From Aquimarina spinulae (GTDB lineage Bacteria > Bacteroidota > Bacteroidia > Flavobacteriales > Flavobacteriaceae), in contig NZ_CALSBP010000002.1 in NCBI RefSeq assembly GCF_943373825.1, positions 2,779,501-2,843,500 of the forward strand: a stretch of 64,000 nt of DNA. Reading direction: 5' to 3'. The first letter of the stretch is position 1. Every line of letters begins with the position of its first letter. The translations under genes and the position numbers were made by a program. A model generated the notes under the pieces. It saw only the letters and a list, made by a program, of their open reading frames with translations. It was not told where the DNA came from and did no database searches. Positions 16,894-27,446 of this stretch are shown here, piece by piece.

Positions 16894-17447
16894 TTTGAAA
16901 AGATTTTAGATTAGTTCAATTGTTATATGTATATGTATAACGTAAGAAAGATGTTACTATTAATATGTATTTTATTCTTTTTTCTAATTTAGAAAACTAT
17001 AGAATTGAAGGAAAACAATCTGTTTCTTAAATGTCTGTGAAATATGCCGATATCTTTTAATAAATGTAAAATAAGTTAGATACCAGAAGTCGAAGGCTAG
17101 ATATCGGAAGCATCATACTCCAGACAATCATCAACCAATATCGTTATGAATATCATTACTCCTTTTATAGGGTAGTTAAGAGAACGGTTAACCCAAAACC
17201 TGATACCAGATACCTGAAACCCCTTCCATCTCATTTCTAAAAAAAACTTTTATTTTTTTTGTCAGTCCCGAAAAATGGAACTAGGATGATTTAATATTGC
17301 AATAAGAATTAACTAATATGACAAAAAATAAGTTCATTTAAAGTGTTTTTATCTATAGTTTTTAACTCCTTGGCGGACTGATCCGTTATGGTTTTAATTG
17401 TGGGTTTGGCACAGTGAAAAATGAAATCGGTCATTAATTACTTTTAT
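16894..17447. other. Divergent intergenic region before the YD/RHS operon
   Basis: About 550 bp between the minus-strand T9SS gene and the plus-strand YD/RHS operon. No ORF of interest. It probably carries both promoters; a TATAGTTT segment near 17355 lies about 90 bp before the operon start, but no element was convincing. Short repeated words (GATACCAGA, GATATCGG) occur around 17080-17215 without clear symmetry. Confidence 0.4.
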
Positions 17448-20400
17448 ATGAAATATCTTATCACTACGTTAACATTCTTACTTTTAGGATTCACAATTCT
17501 TGCTCAAGTAGGGCAACCACCCACAGAACCACCAAAGATTTTTCCTACTTCTCCCGAAGCAGCTAGTTTAGGAAAGTATGGAGAGATTCCTGTCAATCTT
17601 TCTACAGGAAGAATGAACCACACTATCCCATTACATACCATTAATGAAGCAGGTTTTAGCCTGCCGATTTCTTTATCCTATAATTATTCTGGATTGATGG
17701 TAGATGAGCTTCCCGGAGCTACTGGATTAGGTTGGGATTTCTCTGGTAAAGGGATGATCACCCGACAGGTTCGTGGCCTTGCAGATGAGTCACAGCTTGG
17801 ATATATTGGGCCAAATGAAATAGGAAAAAAAGTACATAAATTTCATACCGATTCTCAAAATATGACCCCAGAAGAGCTTGGATTATTGATACGAGAATCT
17901 GCGGCAGGAAAATGGGATACAGAATCTGATAAATATATGATTAGTGTAGGCTCTCTATCGGCTACTTTTTATTTTAACCATAATGGTGAAGCTGTTTTTG
18001 CACCCTATAAGAATTATAAGCTTACTCGTTTGTTTGGAACTCAAGGTAATTTTAAAGGCTTTAAATTGATAGATGATGCAGGAGTTAATTACTTTTTTGA
18101 ACTTCAGGAAACTACAGAGATTGAAACCTTAAGCGCTACAGAACCGACCATAACGATATACCCTTCTGCCTGGGTAATTACCAAAATAGTGCTTCCTAAT
18201 ACAAAAACCATCACTTTCGAATATCAAAACTATACGGTACGACAAAGAACATATTCTGATGCCTGGACTATTGTAGATATTGATTCTCCAGAATATACAC
18301 GGTGTATACAAGAACAAAGTCTAAACAGAGTTTCTCACTCTTATTCTGATAATACTACTGAAGGGTTATTAGTAAATAAAATCATTACCCCATCCGAAAC
18401 GGTAACCTTTAATTATACCACTTATACTGCAGTTAATATTGATAAAAACCCAACATCACTTGATGCGGTAACGATAAAGAATACTATAGGACAAGAAGTA
18501 ATGACATATACGTTAACGTATACTGATAAAACTGCAACCCGAAAACTTCTAACAGCAATAGATAGAGGAAGAACAACTGCCTCACAACAACAAAGTTATT
18601 ATCGATTCGAATATTATGGTAGTCCTGCTGCAACTATTGCCTATTACAAACAAGATTATTGGGGATATTACAGTGGTAGTACCAATAATACAGGGAGTTT
18701 GATTTCAGAAAACTCAAATCGATCTCCTGATTTTAACAGTACTCGTCAAGGTGCTTTAAAAAAGATACATTATCCTACCAAAGGATATTCAGAGTTTATC
18801 TATGAGCAAAACCAGGTGTTTGGAAAACTGGATACAGGAGAAATTGGTAGTGAAGCTCGTTTGGATGTAAAGATAGATACAGTAATCACTTCTGATAGGT
18901 ATCCTTTAAATGAAAACATCAATAAAACTATTACCATTCCTTTTACTCCAAAAGCACTTCCAGGTGGTGGAGATATTAAAGTTAGTTTAGGCTATTATTT
19001 ACACACTTCTATGGGATATTCTCTGGCTTTGGTAGAACTTAAAAAAGTTGGGGGAGGTGTAGTGTCAAATTGCCCGGGACAAGGAATATGTAATTATAAA
19101 TATGAAGCTTCCTCGGCAGAACAAGAACCGGTTACCAAACAACAGGATCCAACATTATATAGCCTGGAAGCTGGAGATTATGAGCTGGTTGTTCAGTTAG
19201 AAAGAATAGCTGCACCATCAAATCCAGATAGAACGCCAAGAGCTGTAGCTAATGTACAGCTAAAATACTATTCGGGAACCCCTCCTCCAGAACCAGAAGT
19301 GATTAATATCCCTTTTGGAGGGCTACGAATCAAAGAAGTAAACTCTTATGACAGTCAGGGAGGGCATACCACCAAACGATATTCATATATGAAAGAAGAT
19401 GGGATCACTTCTTCGGGGATCAACCTTTCAAAACCTGTATTTGTAAACAAAGAATCCTATCATTACCTTCCGGATCTTACTCCTCCAGGTAGAGCAAAAA
19501 TGGACTGTAATCTTACCAAAAGATCCTCGTCAAGTACGATTCCGTTAAGTACTTATATTGGTAGCCCGGTATTATATACTACTGTAGAAGAGCAATTGGT
19601 AGGAGATGCAAATGAAATGCTTAAAACCCGTTCTTATTTTTCGGGAACCAAAAATCTGGAAGAAAGTTATCCTTATGCTCCGATAGAGCAAAGTAACTGG
19701 AGAAAAGGACTTGTGAAAAAACAAGAATCCTATATCAAAAATGCAAGTGCGTATGATGTGAATGGAATAACAACCAATATATACAATAAATTAGAAAGGC
19801 ATTTAGGAGCGTTAAGCCATTTAAATTCGTTTAACTTAAAAGCAGGTAAGGTTAGATATGTCTTTGATGCCGATGGAAATTTACAAACGTCTACATCTGG
19901 AGTTAATAATTCTGAGTGGACCCGATATGTAAACCGTTCTGAGTTGTATCCTATTACATCATCAAAACAAGAAGAAATTCATCATAGTAAAACCATTACC
20001 AAGGATGTTACCTATACCTATGATGATCCATATGGGCAGTTAAAAACACAAACCACTACAATTAGTAATCAGGCTACCGTTGCAACAAACTATAGTTATC
20101 CTTATGATAAGAATAGTACAGTAAACAATGCTCTGGTGACTCAAAACAGGATCACAACTCCTATAGAAATCCAAAATATAGAAGCAGGTGATGTATTATC
20201 TACTCAAACTACAGAATTTGTGGATTGGGGCAATGGGATTCTACTACCTGGGATTACTAAGGTTGCCAAAGGGACTGATACTCCAGAGCCTCGTCTTACC
20301 TATCATAAATATGATGCCAAAGGAAATCCGTTAGAAGTTTCACAAGCCGATAGAAGTCATATTATGTACGTTTGGGGGTATAATAACACTCGACCTATTG

Positions 20401-21869
20401 TTAAGATTGTTAATGCTAGTTATACAGGGATTTCTTCTACAGCAAGTTCTTTAATCACTCAGTTGCAAACGGCATCGAATACAGAAGATACGGTTGCAGA
20501 AGAAGTAACTATGCGTAACTTGTTTAAAGACCTTAGAGGAGACACATATTTTGCAGATGCTCAAATAACCGGTTATACCTATGATCCACTTGTTGGGGTG
20601 ACTAGTATGACAGACCCTAAAGGATATACGGGGTATTATCAGTATGACGAATTTAATAGATTAACATATGGATTAGATGATGACCAGCATATCGTGCAAC
20701 AAATACGTTATAATTACCAGGGAGAACAAACGACTACTTTGGGTGATGTGACCATTAGTACAAGTTTAAGTGCAATACAACCCAATCAAGCTGTTACTTT
20801 TACAGCTAATACCTCAGGAAGTGAGGGAGCAGATCTGTATACCTGGTCTGTAGATGGCACACAAGAACAATGTGATAGTACTACAAGTTTTACCAAAACC
20901 TTTGCCAGTGAAGGAACATATACGGTATCAGTGATTGCCTATAATACGCAAACCAAACATAGAGTAAGTAAAACGATGAGTGTGGTGGTATCCTATCCTC
21001 CTATTACTACCCCTATTGTAAGTGCAAACTATACTAATATTGTAAAAGGAACCAATGTAACTTTTACTGCCTCAAGTGTTGGGGGAGGCACTGGGAATCT
21101 GAGATACGAATGGTATGTAAACAATGTAAAACAAACCAGTACAGCAACTACATTGGTATACAACCCTGGTACAGCAGGAACCTATAATGTATATTTTAAA
21201 GTTATTGATAACACAAGTGGAAAAACTGTAAACAGTGCTATACGCAAACTATATGCTTATAACCCTTTAACTGCAGCTAATGTAAGCGCTTCCAAATCAC
21301 ATATTGTACAAGGAACAACGACGACATTCTTTGCTTCAGGTATTGGAGGAGGAACAGGTCTTCAAGGATACGAATGGTTTATTAATGATGTGCAACAAAG
21401 TGCTACAGGAACAACACTTTCGTACAATTTCCCTAATTCAGGAACGTATACAGTTAAATTCAGATTGGTGGATCGAGGATTAGAAAACGGATATTACCAA
21501 TGGGGTGCTAATGCTCCTGTTGTTAAATCATATCCTGGTATGGTGGCAAACACAAGTCAGTCTCATACTTCTATTTCTGGGACTAACCCAAGCGTGTCGT
21601 TTAACATTACTAGTTTAACAGGAGGTTCGGGATCACGTCAGATTTCATGGAAAGCATATAACAGTATTAATCTTTCTCATGCTTTAGGATCAGGAAGTGG
21701 TACAAGCTTTGGTTTTTCTAACTTTTCAAATGGTACTCATGAATATACCATTAAAGCTACTATAACAGATAATCTTACGGGTCAACAGATCACCAAGGTA
21801 ATGATCGTTGTTGCTACGGTTACTACAGGCGGCGGCGGTGGCGGTGGCAATACAGGAGAACAACATTAA
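17448..21869 (+). CDS. Secreted RHS/YD-type shell protein with PKD-like repeats
   Basis: 1,473 residues from the ATG at 17448, which directly opens a signal peptide (MKYLITTLTFLLLGFTILAQ); a further-upstream ATG at 17421 adds nine residues before the signal and is not preferred. The N-terminal part matches the start of Bacteroidota YD proteins (YGEIPVNLSTGRMNHTIPLH, LSYNYSGLMVDELPGATGLGW). The middle has YD-type units (YTYDPLVGVTSM, YYQYDEFNRLTY). From about residue 1105 there are three or four PKD/Ig-like repeats (VTFTANTSG, YTWSVDG and GTYTVSV patterns), ending in a glycine run. No sorting domain is seen. It sits 21 bp upstream of the RHS core gene and is probably co-transcribed and co-assembled with it. 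Confidence 0.82.
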   Translation: MKYLITTLTFLLLGFTILAQVGQPPTEPPKIFPTSPEAASLGKYGEIPVNLSTGRMNHTIPLHTINEAGFSLPISLSYNYSGLMVDELPGATGLGWDFSGKGMITRQVRGLADESQLGYIGPNEIGKKVHKFHTDSQNMTPEELGLLIRESAAGKWDTESDKYMISVGSLSATFYFNHNGEAVFAPYKNYKLTRLFGTQGNFKGFKLIDDAGVNYFFELQETTEIETLSATEPTITIYPSAWVITKIVLPNTKTITFEYQNYTVRQRTYSDAWTIVDIDSPEYTRCIQEQSLNRVSHSYSDNTTEGLLVNKIITPSETVTFNYTTYTAVNIDKNPTSLDAVTIKNTIGQEVMTYTLTYTDKTATRKLLTAIDRGRTTASQQQSYYRFEYYGSPAATIAYYKQDYWGYYSGSTNNTGSLISENSNRSPDFNSTRQGALKKIHYPTKGYSEFIYEQNQVFGKLDTGEIGSEARLDVKIDTVITSDRYPLNENINKTITIPFTPKALPGGGDIKVSLGYYLHTSMGYSLALVELKKVGGGVVSNCPGQGICNYKYEASSAEQEPVTKQQDPTLYSLEAGDYELVVQLERIAAPSNPDRTPRAVANVQLKYYSGTPPPEPEVINIPFGGLRIKEVNSYDSQGGHTTKRYSYMKEDGITSSGINLSKPVFVNKESYHYLPDLTPPGRAKMDCNLTKRSSSSTIPLSTYIGSPVLYTTVEEQLVGDANEMLKTRSYFSGTKNLEESYPYAPIEQSNWRKGLVKKQESYIKNASAYDVNGITTNIYNKLERHLGALSHLNSFNLKAGKVRYVFDADGNLQTSTSGVNNSEWTRYVNRSELYPITSSKQEEIHHSKTITKDVTYTYDDPYGQLKTQTTTISNQATVATNYSYPYDKNSTVNNALVTQNRITTPIEIQNIEAGDVLSTQTTEFVDWGNGILLPGITKVAKGTDTPEPRLTYHKYDAKGNPLEVSQADRSHIMYVWGYNNTRPIVKIVNASYTGISSTASSLITQLQTASNTEDTVAEEVTMRNLFKDLRGDTYFADAQITGYTYDPLVGVTSMTDPKGYTGYYQYDEFNRLTYGLDDDQHIVQQIRYNYQGEQTTTLGDVTISTSLSAIQPNQAVTFTANTSGSEGADLYTWSVDGTQEQCDSTTSFTKTFASEGTYTVSVIAYNTQTKHRVSKTMSVVVSYPPITTPIVSANYTNIVKGTNVTFTASSVGGGTGNLRYEWYVNNVKQTSTATTLVYNPGTAGTYNVYFKVIDNTSGKTVNSAIRKLYAYNPLTAANVSASKSHIVQGTTTTFFASGIGGGTGLQGYEWFINDVQQSATGTTLSYNFPNSGTYTVKFRLVDRGLENGYYQWGANAPVVKSYPGMVANTSQSHTSISGTNPSVSFNITSLTGGSGSRQISWKAYNSINLSHALGSGSGTSFGFSNFSNGTHEYTIKATITDNLTGQQITKVMIVVATVTTGGGGGGGNTGEQH

Positions 21870-21890
21870 TCCCATAAACAATATAATAAG

Positions 21891-24800
21891 ATGAAAAAAC
21901 AAATTATATATTTATTATTAGCGCTAATGGGATTGAACCTTCAAGCCCAGGTAGTACTATCAGACAAGAACTATGTGCATACTACGGTTCCTCAAACCGC
22001 AATGACCATTGCAGAAATAGAGAATATAAACTGTACTAACATTAATGATATCAACAGATCGATAGAGAGTGTTACTTATTTTGATGGACTGGGTAGGCCC
22101 ATACAACAACGAGCGATCAAAGCCTCACCAGATGGTAAGGATATCGTTACCCATATCACTTATGATGATTATGGCAGACAGGACAAACAATACCTTCCTT
22201 TTGAAGCAACCAATACGATTGGGAGTTATAAAGAGATCAATGTTAATACCGATATCAACCAGTATTATAAGGATACCTATGCTAGTGATTTCCCAGGGGT
22301 TACAAATGCTAATCTGGGAGAGGTTAATGCCTATTCAGAAAGTGTGTTTGAAGCTTCTCCTCTTAATCGAGTACTAGAACAAGGAGCCCCAGGAGCACCC
22401 TGGAAAGCAGATCGAGGTAGCGATACAGATCATACTATTAAATTTGATTGGGATGCTAATACAGCGAATGAAGTAGTCTATTTTAAAGTAACCTTTGCCA
22501 ATCCAGATGATACCGAAGCTCCTACCTTAACAAAAGATGGTTTTTATACTGCGAATCAGTTATACATCACCATCACCAAAGATGAAAACTGGACTCCGGC
22601 AGATGGGAATAATCATACTACGAAAGAGTACAAAGATAAACAAGGTAGAGTGGTCTTAAAAAGAACCTATGCCAATGTTGGGGTGCCGAGCGTAGTCGAA
22701 GCACATGACACCTATTATGTATATGATAGATTTGGAAATTTAACATACGTAATCCCACCAAAAGTAAATACTAGTGCTACAAGTATCTCTGCTACCGAGC
22801 TTGCCGAATTGTGTTATCAATACAAATATGATAATCGTAATAGGCTTATCGAAAAGAAAATCCCTGGTAAAGACAAGGAGTATATTGTCTATAACAAACT
22901 AGATCAACCGATCTTAACCCAGGATGCGAATCTAAAAGCAAGCAATGCCTGGCTATTTACCAAATATGATGCCTTTGGCAGGGTTACCTATACCGGTAAA
23001 TTCACCGATAACCGAGAAAGAAAAGTTATACAACAAGCTGTCAATACAGAATCTATACTATGGGAACAACGAGGTGTTGCTGCCCAGATCGATGGGACTA
23101 CTATCTATTACAGCAATACGGCATTCCCAACCACAAACCTGGAGTTATATACCATTAATTACTATGATGATTATGGGTTTGATATTGCAGGATTAACCAA
23201 TCCCGGTACGGTATATGGCGAAACTATATCAGATCAAACCAAGACACTACCTACAGGAAGCAAGGTAAAAGTACTTGATACCTATGATTGGATCACTACC
23301 GTAACCTATTATGATAAAAAATCAAGACCCATCTATGTGGCTAGTAAAAACGAATATCTAAACACTACAGATATCGTAGCAACTCAATTGGATTTTGTAG
23401 GTAAGGTAGCACAAACCAAAACCACCCATACCAAAGATAGTAACGCACCTATTATAACCATAGACACATTTACTTATGATCATATGGGTAGAGCATTAAC
23501 TCAAACCCAAAAGATCAATACTCAAGCAGTTGAAACTATTGTTGAAAATACCTACGATGCTTTAGGGCAATTAAAACGTAAAGAAACAGGAGGAGGATTA
23601 CAAAAGGTAGATTATACCTATAATGTAAGAGGGTGGTTAAAAGGGATTAATGATGTAGATAACCTGGGGGATGACCTCTTTGCTTTTGGGATCAATTACA
23701 ATACACCACAACTTGGGGCTACACCGCTGTTTAATGGTAATATAGCAGAGACTTATTGGAAAACTCAAAGTATAAACCCTAATCCTCCGAATAACCCGGT
23801 AAGTACTTCATATGTGTACAGTTATGATGCCCTTAATAGGATTGTAAGTGCAACAGATAATACTGGTAACTATACCCTAAGTGGTGTTACCTATGACAAA
23901 ACAGGAAATATCCTTTCCTTAAACCGAAAAGGAAACCTTGATGCAGCTGCTACTTCTTTTGGAGATATGGATATCCTGGCATATACCTATGATAATGGTA
24001 ACAAACTCTTAAGAGTGACCGATACCGGTAATACGACTTTTGGTTTTAAAGATGGTAGCAATACCAATGATGATTATGTCTACGACACTAATGGTAATAT
24101 GACCCAGGATCAAAACAAGGGAATTACAGGGATTACCTATAATCATTTAAATCTACCTCAAACAGTCACGGTAAATAATACAGATCATACCGGAAATATT
24201 ACTTATATTTATGATGCCACTGGGGCAAAATTAAAAAAGATTGCCACAGAGGGAAGTTCTTTATTAGAGACTGAGTATGCCGGTAATTATGTGTATAAGA
24301 ATGGTGATCTGGAGTTTTTTAATACCCCAGAAGGGTATGTAGAACAATATGCAGATGGTTTTAAGTACATCTATCAATATAAAGATCATTTAGGCAATAT
24401 ACGCTTAAGCTATAATAAAGGTGGTAATAAGACCTTTTTAAATGATACTTTTGGTAGTAGTACCGATGACTGGGGTGGTGGTGGCGTATCTGCAACCAAT
24501 GGTCGTTTAGGAGTTAAAGTACAATATATGTACAGTGGTACGAATAAAAAGATTACACAATCTTTTAGTGCCGGAGAAACGGTGAAGATACGGCTGAAAC
24601 TGGATGCCAATGGTAAAGGATATAAGATGCGTGTACTGGTCAATGAGATTAATGCTGCTAATGTAAGTACAGGGTGGTATTCTGCTGGTGATGCTGCCGA
24701 AGGTAATTTTGAAGCTACCTACCAGATCAAACAAGATGCTGCTAAGCTAAATATCAAACTAGGATTAACCAGTAGTATAGCTGCAGAAGAAGAGATCTAT

Positions 24801-25820
24801 CTTGATGATATTAGTGTGGTACAAGAAACCGAAGAAGGTATCATCGTACAGCAAGAGAAGAATTATTATCCTTTTGGATTACAGCATCAAGGATACAATT
24901 TTGCTGTAAATGGTAGAAAACATAATTACGGGTTTAATGGTGTCGAATATATGACAGATTTGGATTTAAATATTTATGAAATGGATGTTCGTAAATACGA
25001 TCCTTCTATTGCTCGTTTTACTTCTATTGATCCTGTCACACATCATTCAATGTCTCCTTATGTTGCGTTTGATAATAATCCTGTTTTTTGGGTTGATCCT
25101 AGCGGTGCTGATGCTGATAAACCTAAAATAGATTCTTATAGTAAAACTATTATATCCTCATTAGTTGATGAGGATGGAAACACAATTGTTACTATGCAAA
25201 CACATTCAAGAAAAACAGTCACAAATGATGATGGATCAAAAACAGTTACACGAACATTTTCTACTATAACGAATACTATATCAAATAAAGAAGGAGATGA
25301 AGCAAATATAAGTTATGGAAATAATCATTCTGTGTCACAAACAGATACATATAATGCTAATGGAGAACTAATAAATGAAGGAAAAGCTATTAAACAAACT
25401 GGTGGTACTGTTAATTTTTCTGATAAGAGTGTATTGAATTCTTGGACTAATCATATTGCAGATTTTAATAGGAATAATGGAAGTAGTGATTCTTGGAATA
25501 AAAAAGTATTAGAAGATGGAATATCAGTTACAAAAGCAGCTTTAGCTTTTGGCCCTGCTTTAATGTTAAAAAAGATACCAAAAGAGCAGTTTGTGTTTGG
25601 ACAAAAAGGGAAAGGAGGCTTTGCTTTTGGTGTTGCTGAATTATTAAATTATAGTGCAAAGAAAATTAATTCTAATAATAAACAGTTAATGTTATCTAAT
25701 ATAGACAGGTCTAATGGTGTGCCTTCAAATAGACATAGACTACCTAGAAAACCAACAGAAGGTATATCTATAACAAAAGCAGTTTTAAAAAGAATAGGTA
25801 AGGTATTAGGTTTATATTAA
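21891..25820 (+). CDS. DUF6443/RHS repeat-associated core protein with variable C-terminal domain
   Basis: 1,309 residues. Signal peptide to about residue 20 (LMGLNLQAQ). DUF6443-like N-terminal domain (SIESVTYFDGLGRPIQQRAI), then many YD repeats (YDDYGRQDKQYLPFE, YDRFGNLTYVIPP, YDALNRIVSATDN). The RHS core is recognised by YQYKDHLGNIRLSY and, after an insert, FNGVEYMTDLDLNIYEMDVR, YDPSIARFTSIDPV and NPVFWVDPSG. The insert of ~140 residues between these core halves (FGSSTDDWGGGG to IYLDDISVV) looks like a jelly-roll carbohydrate-binding type domain. The last ~230 residues after the core are unrelated to it, are rich in S, T, N and K, and form the usual position of a toxin-like effector; no known toxin motif was recognised. 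Confidence 0.88.
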   Translation: MKKQIIYLLLALMGLNLQAQVVLSDKNYVHTTVPQTAMTIAEIENINCTNINDINRSIESVTYFDGLGRPIQQRAIKASPDGKDIVTHITYDDYGRQDKQYLPFEATNTIGSYKEINVNTDINQYYKDTYASDFPGVTNANLGEVNAYSESVFEASPLNRVLEQGAPGAPWKADRGSDTDHTIKFDWDANTANEVVYFKVTFANPDDTEAPTLTKDGFYTANQLYITITKDENWTPADGNNHTTKEYKDKQGRVVLKRTYANVGVPSVVEAHDTYYVYDRFGNLTYVIPPKVNTSATSISATELAELCYQYKYDNRNRLIEKKIPGKDKEYIVYNKLDQPILTQDANLKASNAWLFTKYDAFGRVTYTGKFTDNRERKVIQQAVNTESILWEQRGVAAQIDGTTIYYSNTAFPTTNLELYTINYYDDYGFDIAGLTNPGTVYGETISDQTKTLPTGSKVKVLDTYDWITTVTYYDKKSRPIYVASKNEYLNTTDIVATQLDFVGKVAQTKTTHTKDSNAPIITIDTFTYDHMGRALTQTQKINTQAVETIVENTYDALGQLKRKETGGGLQKVDYTYNVRGWLKGINDVDNLGDDLFAFGINYNTPQLGATPLFNGNIAETYWKTQSINPNPPNNPVSTSYVYSYDALNRIVSATDNTGNYTLSGVTYDKTGNILSLNRKGNLDAAATSFGDMDILAYTYDNGNKLLRVTDTGNTTFGFKDGSNTNDDYVYDTNGNMTQDQNKGITGITYNHLNLPQTVTVNNTDHTGNITYIYDATGAKLKKIATEGSSLLETEYAGNYVYKNGDLEFFNTPEGYVEQYADGFKYIYQYKDHLGNIRLSYNKGGNKTFLNDTFGSSTDDWGGGGVSATNGRLGVKVQYMYSGTNKKITQSFSAGETVKIRLKLDANGKGYKMRVLVNEINAANVSTGWYSAGDAAEGNFEATYQIKQDAAKLNIKLGLTSSIAAEEEIYLDDISVVQETEEGIIVQQEKNYYPFGLQHQGYNFAVNGRKHNYGFNGVEYMTDLDLNIYEMDVRKYDPSIARFTSIDPVTHHSMSPYVAFDNNPVFWVDPSGADADKPKIDSYSKTIISSLVDEDGNTIVTMQTHSRKTVTNDDGSKTVTRTFSTITNTISNKEGDEANISYGNNHSVSQTDTYNANGELINEGKAIKQTGGTVNFSDKSVLNSWTNHIADFNRNNGSSDSWNKKVLEDGISVTKAALAFGPALMLKKIPKEQFVFGQKGKGGFAFGVAELLNYSAKKINSNNKQLMLSNIDRSNGVPSNRHRLPRKPTEGISITKAVLKRIGKVLGLY

Positions 25821-25824
25821 AATT

Positions 25825-26295
25825 ATGAAAAAAATAGGAAACATCTTTTTTTGGTCAATTTTTATTATAATAATAAGTATTTCTGTTTTTAGAAATACAG
25901 TTCTAGACTCCAAGTTTTATAACAAATATGTTTATGGTTTAAACTATAATGATATGAGATTACAGAAAGGAATTACAGATTTGCCAGATACTTTTATATC
26001 TGTTGAGGATAATTATTATAAAAGCTGGTTAGTTTGGGAAAATCCAAATCCGGTATATAATGATACATCATATACTCATTTGAAGAAGATGATAAGGATT
26101 GTCAATTCTGATCTTATATTAGAAACTGATTTGTTTAAAAAGTTTAATGGAGATTCATTAAACTATGAAACAATAACTTCAAAATTTTATTATAATGATG
26201 AAAGGCATATAATGATAAAAAAGAGATCTGAAAACGGGGTTGTTACTTCAGTAGATACAACTCATGTGCCTAGAGAGTTCTTTTTTAAGAATTAA
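25825..26295 (+). CDS. Small single-pass protein, candidate immunity partner of the RHS C-terminus
   Basis: 156 residues with an N-terminal membrane segment (about 5-22, WSIFIIIISISVF) and a ~130-residue periplasmic-type domain. It starts 4 bp after the RHS stop codon, so it is translationally coupled, and a strong terminator follows. Codon use is more AT-rich than in the RHS gene, like the RHS C-terminal extension, which suggests the pair was acquired or exchanged together. Position strongly suggests an immunity or accessory role; no family is recognised. Confidence 0.6.
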   Translation: MKKIGNIFFWSIFIIIISISVFRNTVLDSKFYNKYVYGLNYNDMRLQKGITDLPDTFISVEDNYYKSWLVWENPNPVYNDTSYTHLKKMIRIVNSDLILETDLFKKFNGDSLNYETITSKFYYNDERHIMIKKRSENGVVTSVDTTHVPREFFFKN

Positions 26296-26318
26296 GATAT
26301 AGATTTAGATAAAAAAAG

Positions 26319-26350
26319 AGGCCGTCTAAAAAGTATTTGGACGGCCTTTT
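26319..26350 (+). terminator. Rho-independent terminator of the YD/RHS operon
   Basis: Stem AGGCCGTC / GACGGCCT with a 13-nt loop, preceded by A7 and followed by TTTT. It lies 24 bp after the last stop codon and can work in both directions. Confidence 0.85.
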
Positions 26351-26398
26351 GCTATAATTTGAGATATTCTTCGTTCTATAAATAAATGTAATAGAGAT

Positions 26399-26513
26399 CC
26401 CCCGCTGCTCCTAGCGTGTAATTGATCGCTCCCGCTAGCGTTTCGCTAGTGGCGTCAAAGCTTGAAGGATAAGAATTTATAAATGATAAGGATCCAGATA
26501 GCGCGGATTTACA
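26399..26513. repeat. 115-bp direct repeat, left copy
   Basis: Identical to 27447-27561 except one base (C at 26453, T at 27501). Contains the REP-like palindrome CGCTAGCGTTTCGCTAG, related to the palindromes in the A repeats at 3154, 5902 and 9332. The copy begins with CCCCC and ends GCGCGGATTTACA. Confidence 0.9.
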
Positions 26514-26731
26514 CCTTAAATCCGTAGGTCTATTAATTTTGGATTTATTTCATATAATTTAGACTAAAAGTGTCCAATGTTTTTTGGATTTAGATGATTT
26601 TGATCTGTATTTTTTAGAATACAGAATTATTTAAAGCATTTCAGGAGATAATGATATATATGATTTAGCCCCAACTCTGTTAGGGTTTACTTTTATTGAT
26701 AAATCATGTTAGGGTTCATGTTTTGGTTTAG

Positions 26732-27446
26732 CTAGGTCTTGAAATGTAAATTTCCATAAACTCGAAGTTTTTGTTGTCTTGATGTCCTGATCCATTTCGC
26801 AGGAATAGTGATAAATCTAAATATGAATTTCTTAATCCTAAAACTGGTTTTAAGACCTTTAAATTTCTTGGAAAATAAAGTGATAATATAATGGTATAGA
26901 TTTCTACAGATAGAGGTGAATATTAAGAAAACAGTATTTTGTTCTAGCTTTGAGAATGGCAGGTTATTCCAACCAAAATCATTTTTTAAAACATCAAACT
27001 CTCTTTCAATTGCTCCTCGTTGATTATAAAACCCTGCAACTTCATTTTTAGTTTTTTCATAATCATTGGTCAAAATAGCGGAATATAGATATGCCTCATT
27101 TGTAAACATATTAACTTGTTTATCATCTCTTTCAATCTTAGTAACGACCAATCGATATGTTTTTAATCTGTCAAGTTGCTTATTTCTCTTTAGTGTTCTT
27201 ATAAATGGAGTAAATGAAATCTCTCCTCTAAATCCTATTTCATCTCCTAAGTCTACTTTTTCCCAATCATTAATAGTAGCAATGATTTTTGCCAAAGCTC
27301 CACTCATACAAGCTCTAAGATAAAACTTGTTTACATGTTGGCTTACAAGTTCCACTATATTGAGTTGATAAGATGCTCCATCTGCTCTAAAAGCATCAAT
27401 CTTTATATGTTGTTCTTCCAATAAGGTAAACATTCTGGTTAATGTC
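26732..27446 (-). pseudogene. 5'-truncated IS4/IS1380-type transposase
   Basis: About 237 residues of the C-terminal part of a DDE transposase; the reading frame is open to the edge of the right direct repeat at 27447, where homology stops. Seen motifs: KIDAFRADGASY (acidic residue of the DDE triad) and the YREK signature in YNQRGAIEREFDVLK (Y-x2-R-x3-E-x6-K). IS1380-type enzymes have around 430 residues, so roughly the first 190 are missing. No intact terminal inverted repeat was recognised. It is an inactive remnant between the 115-bp repeats. Confidence 0.8.

Noticed and set aside
17448..25820. A single RHS gene broken by a frameshift or stop
   Set aside because: Both proteins have their own signal peptide, the first ends after PKD repeats with a glycine-rich tail, and 21 bp of non-coding DNA separate them.
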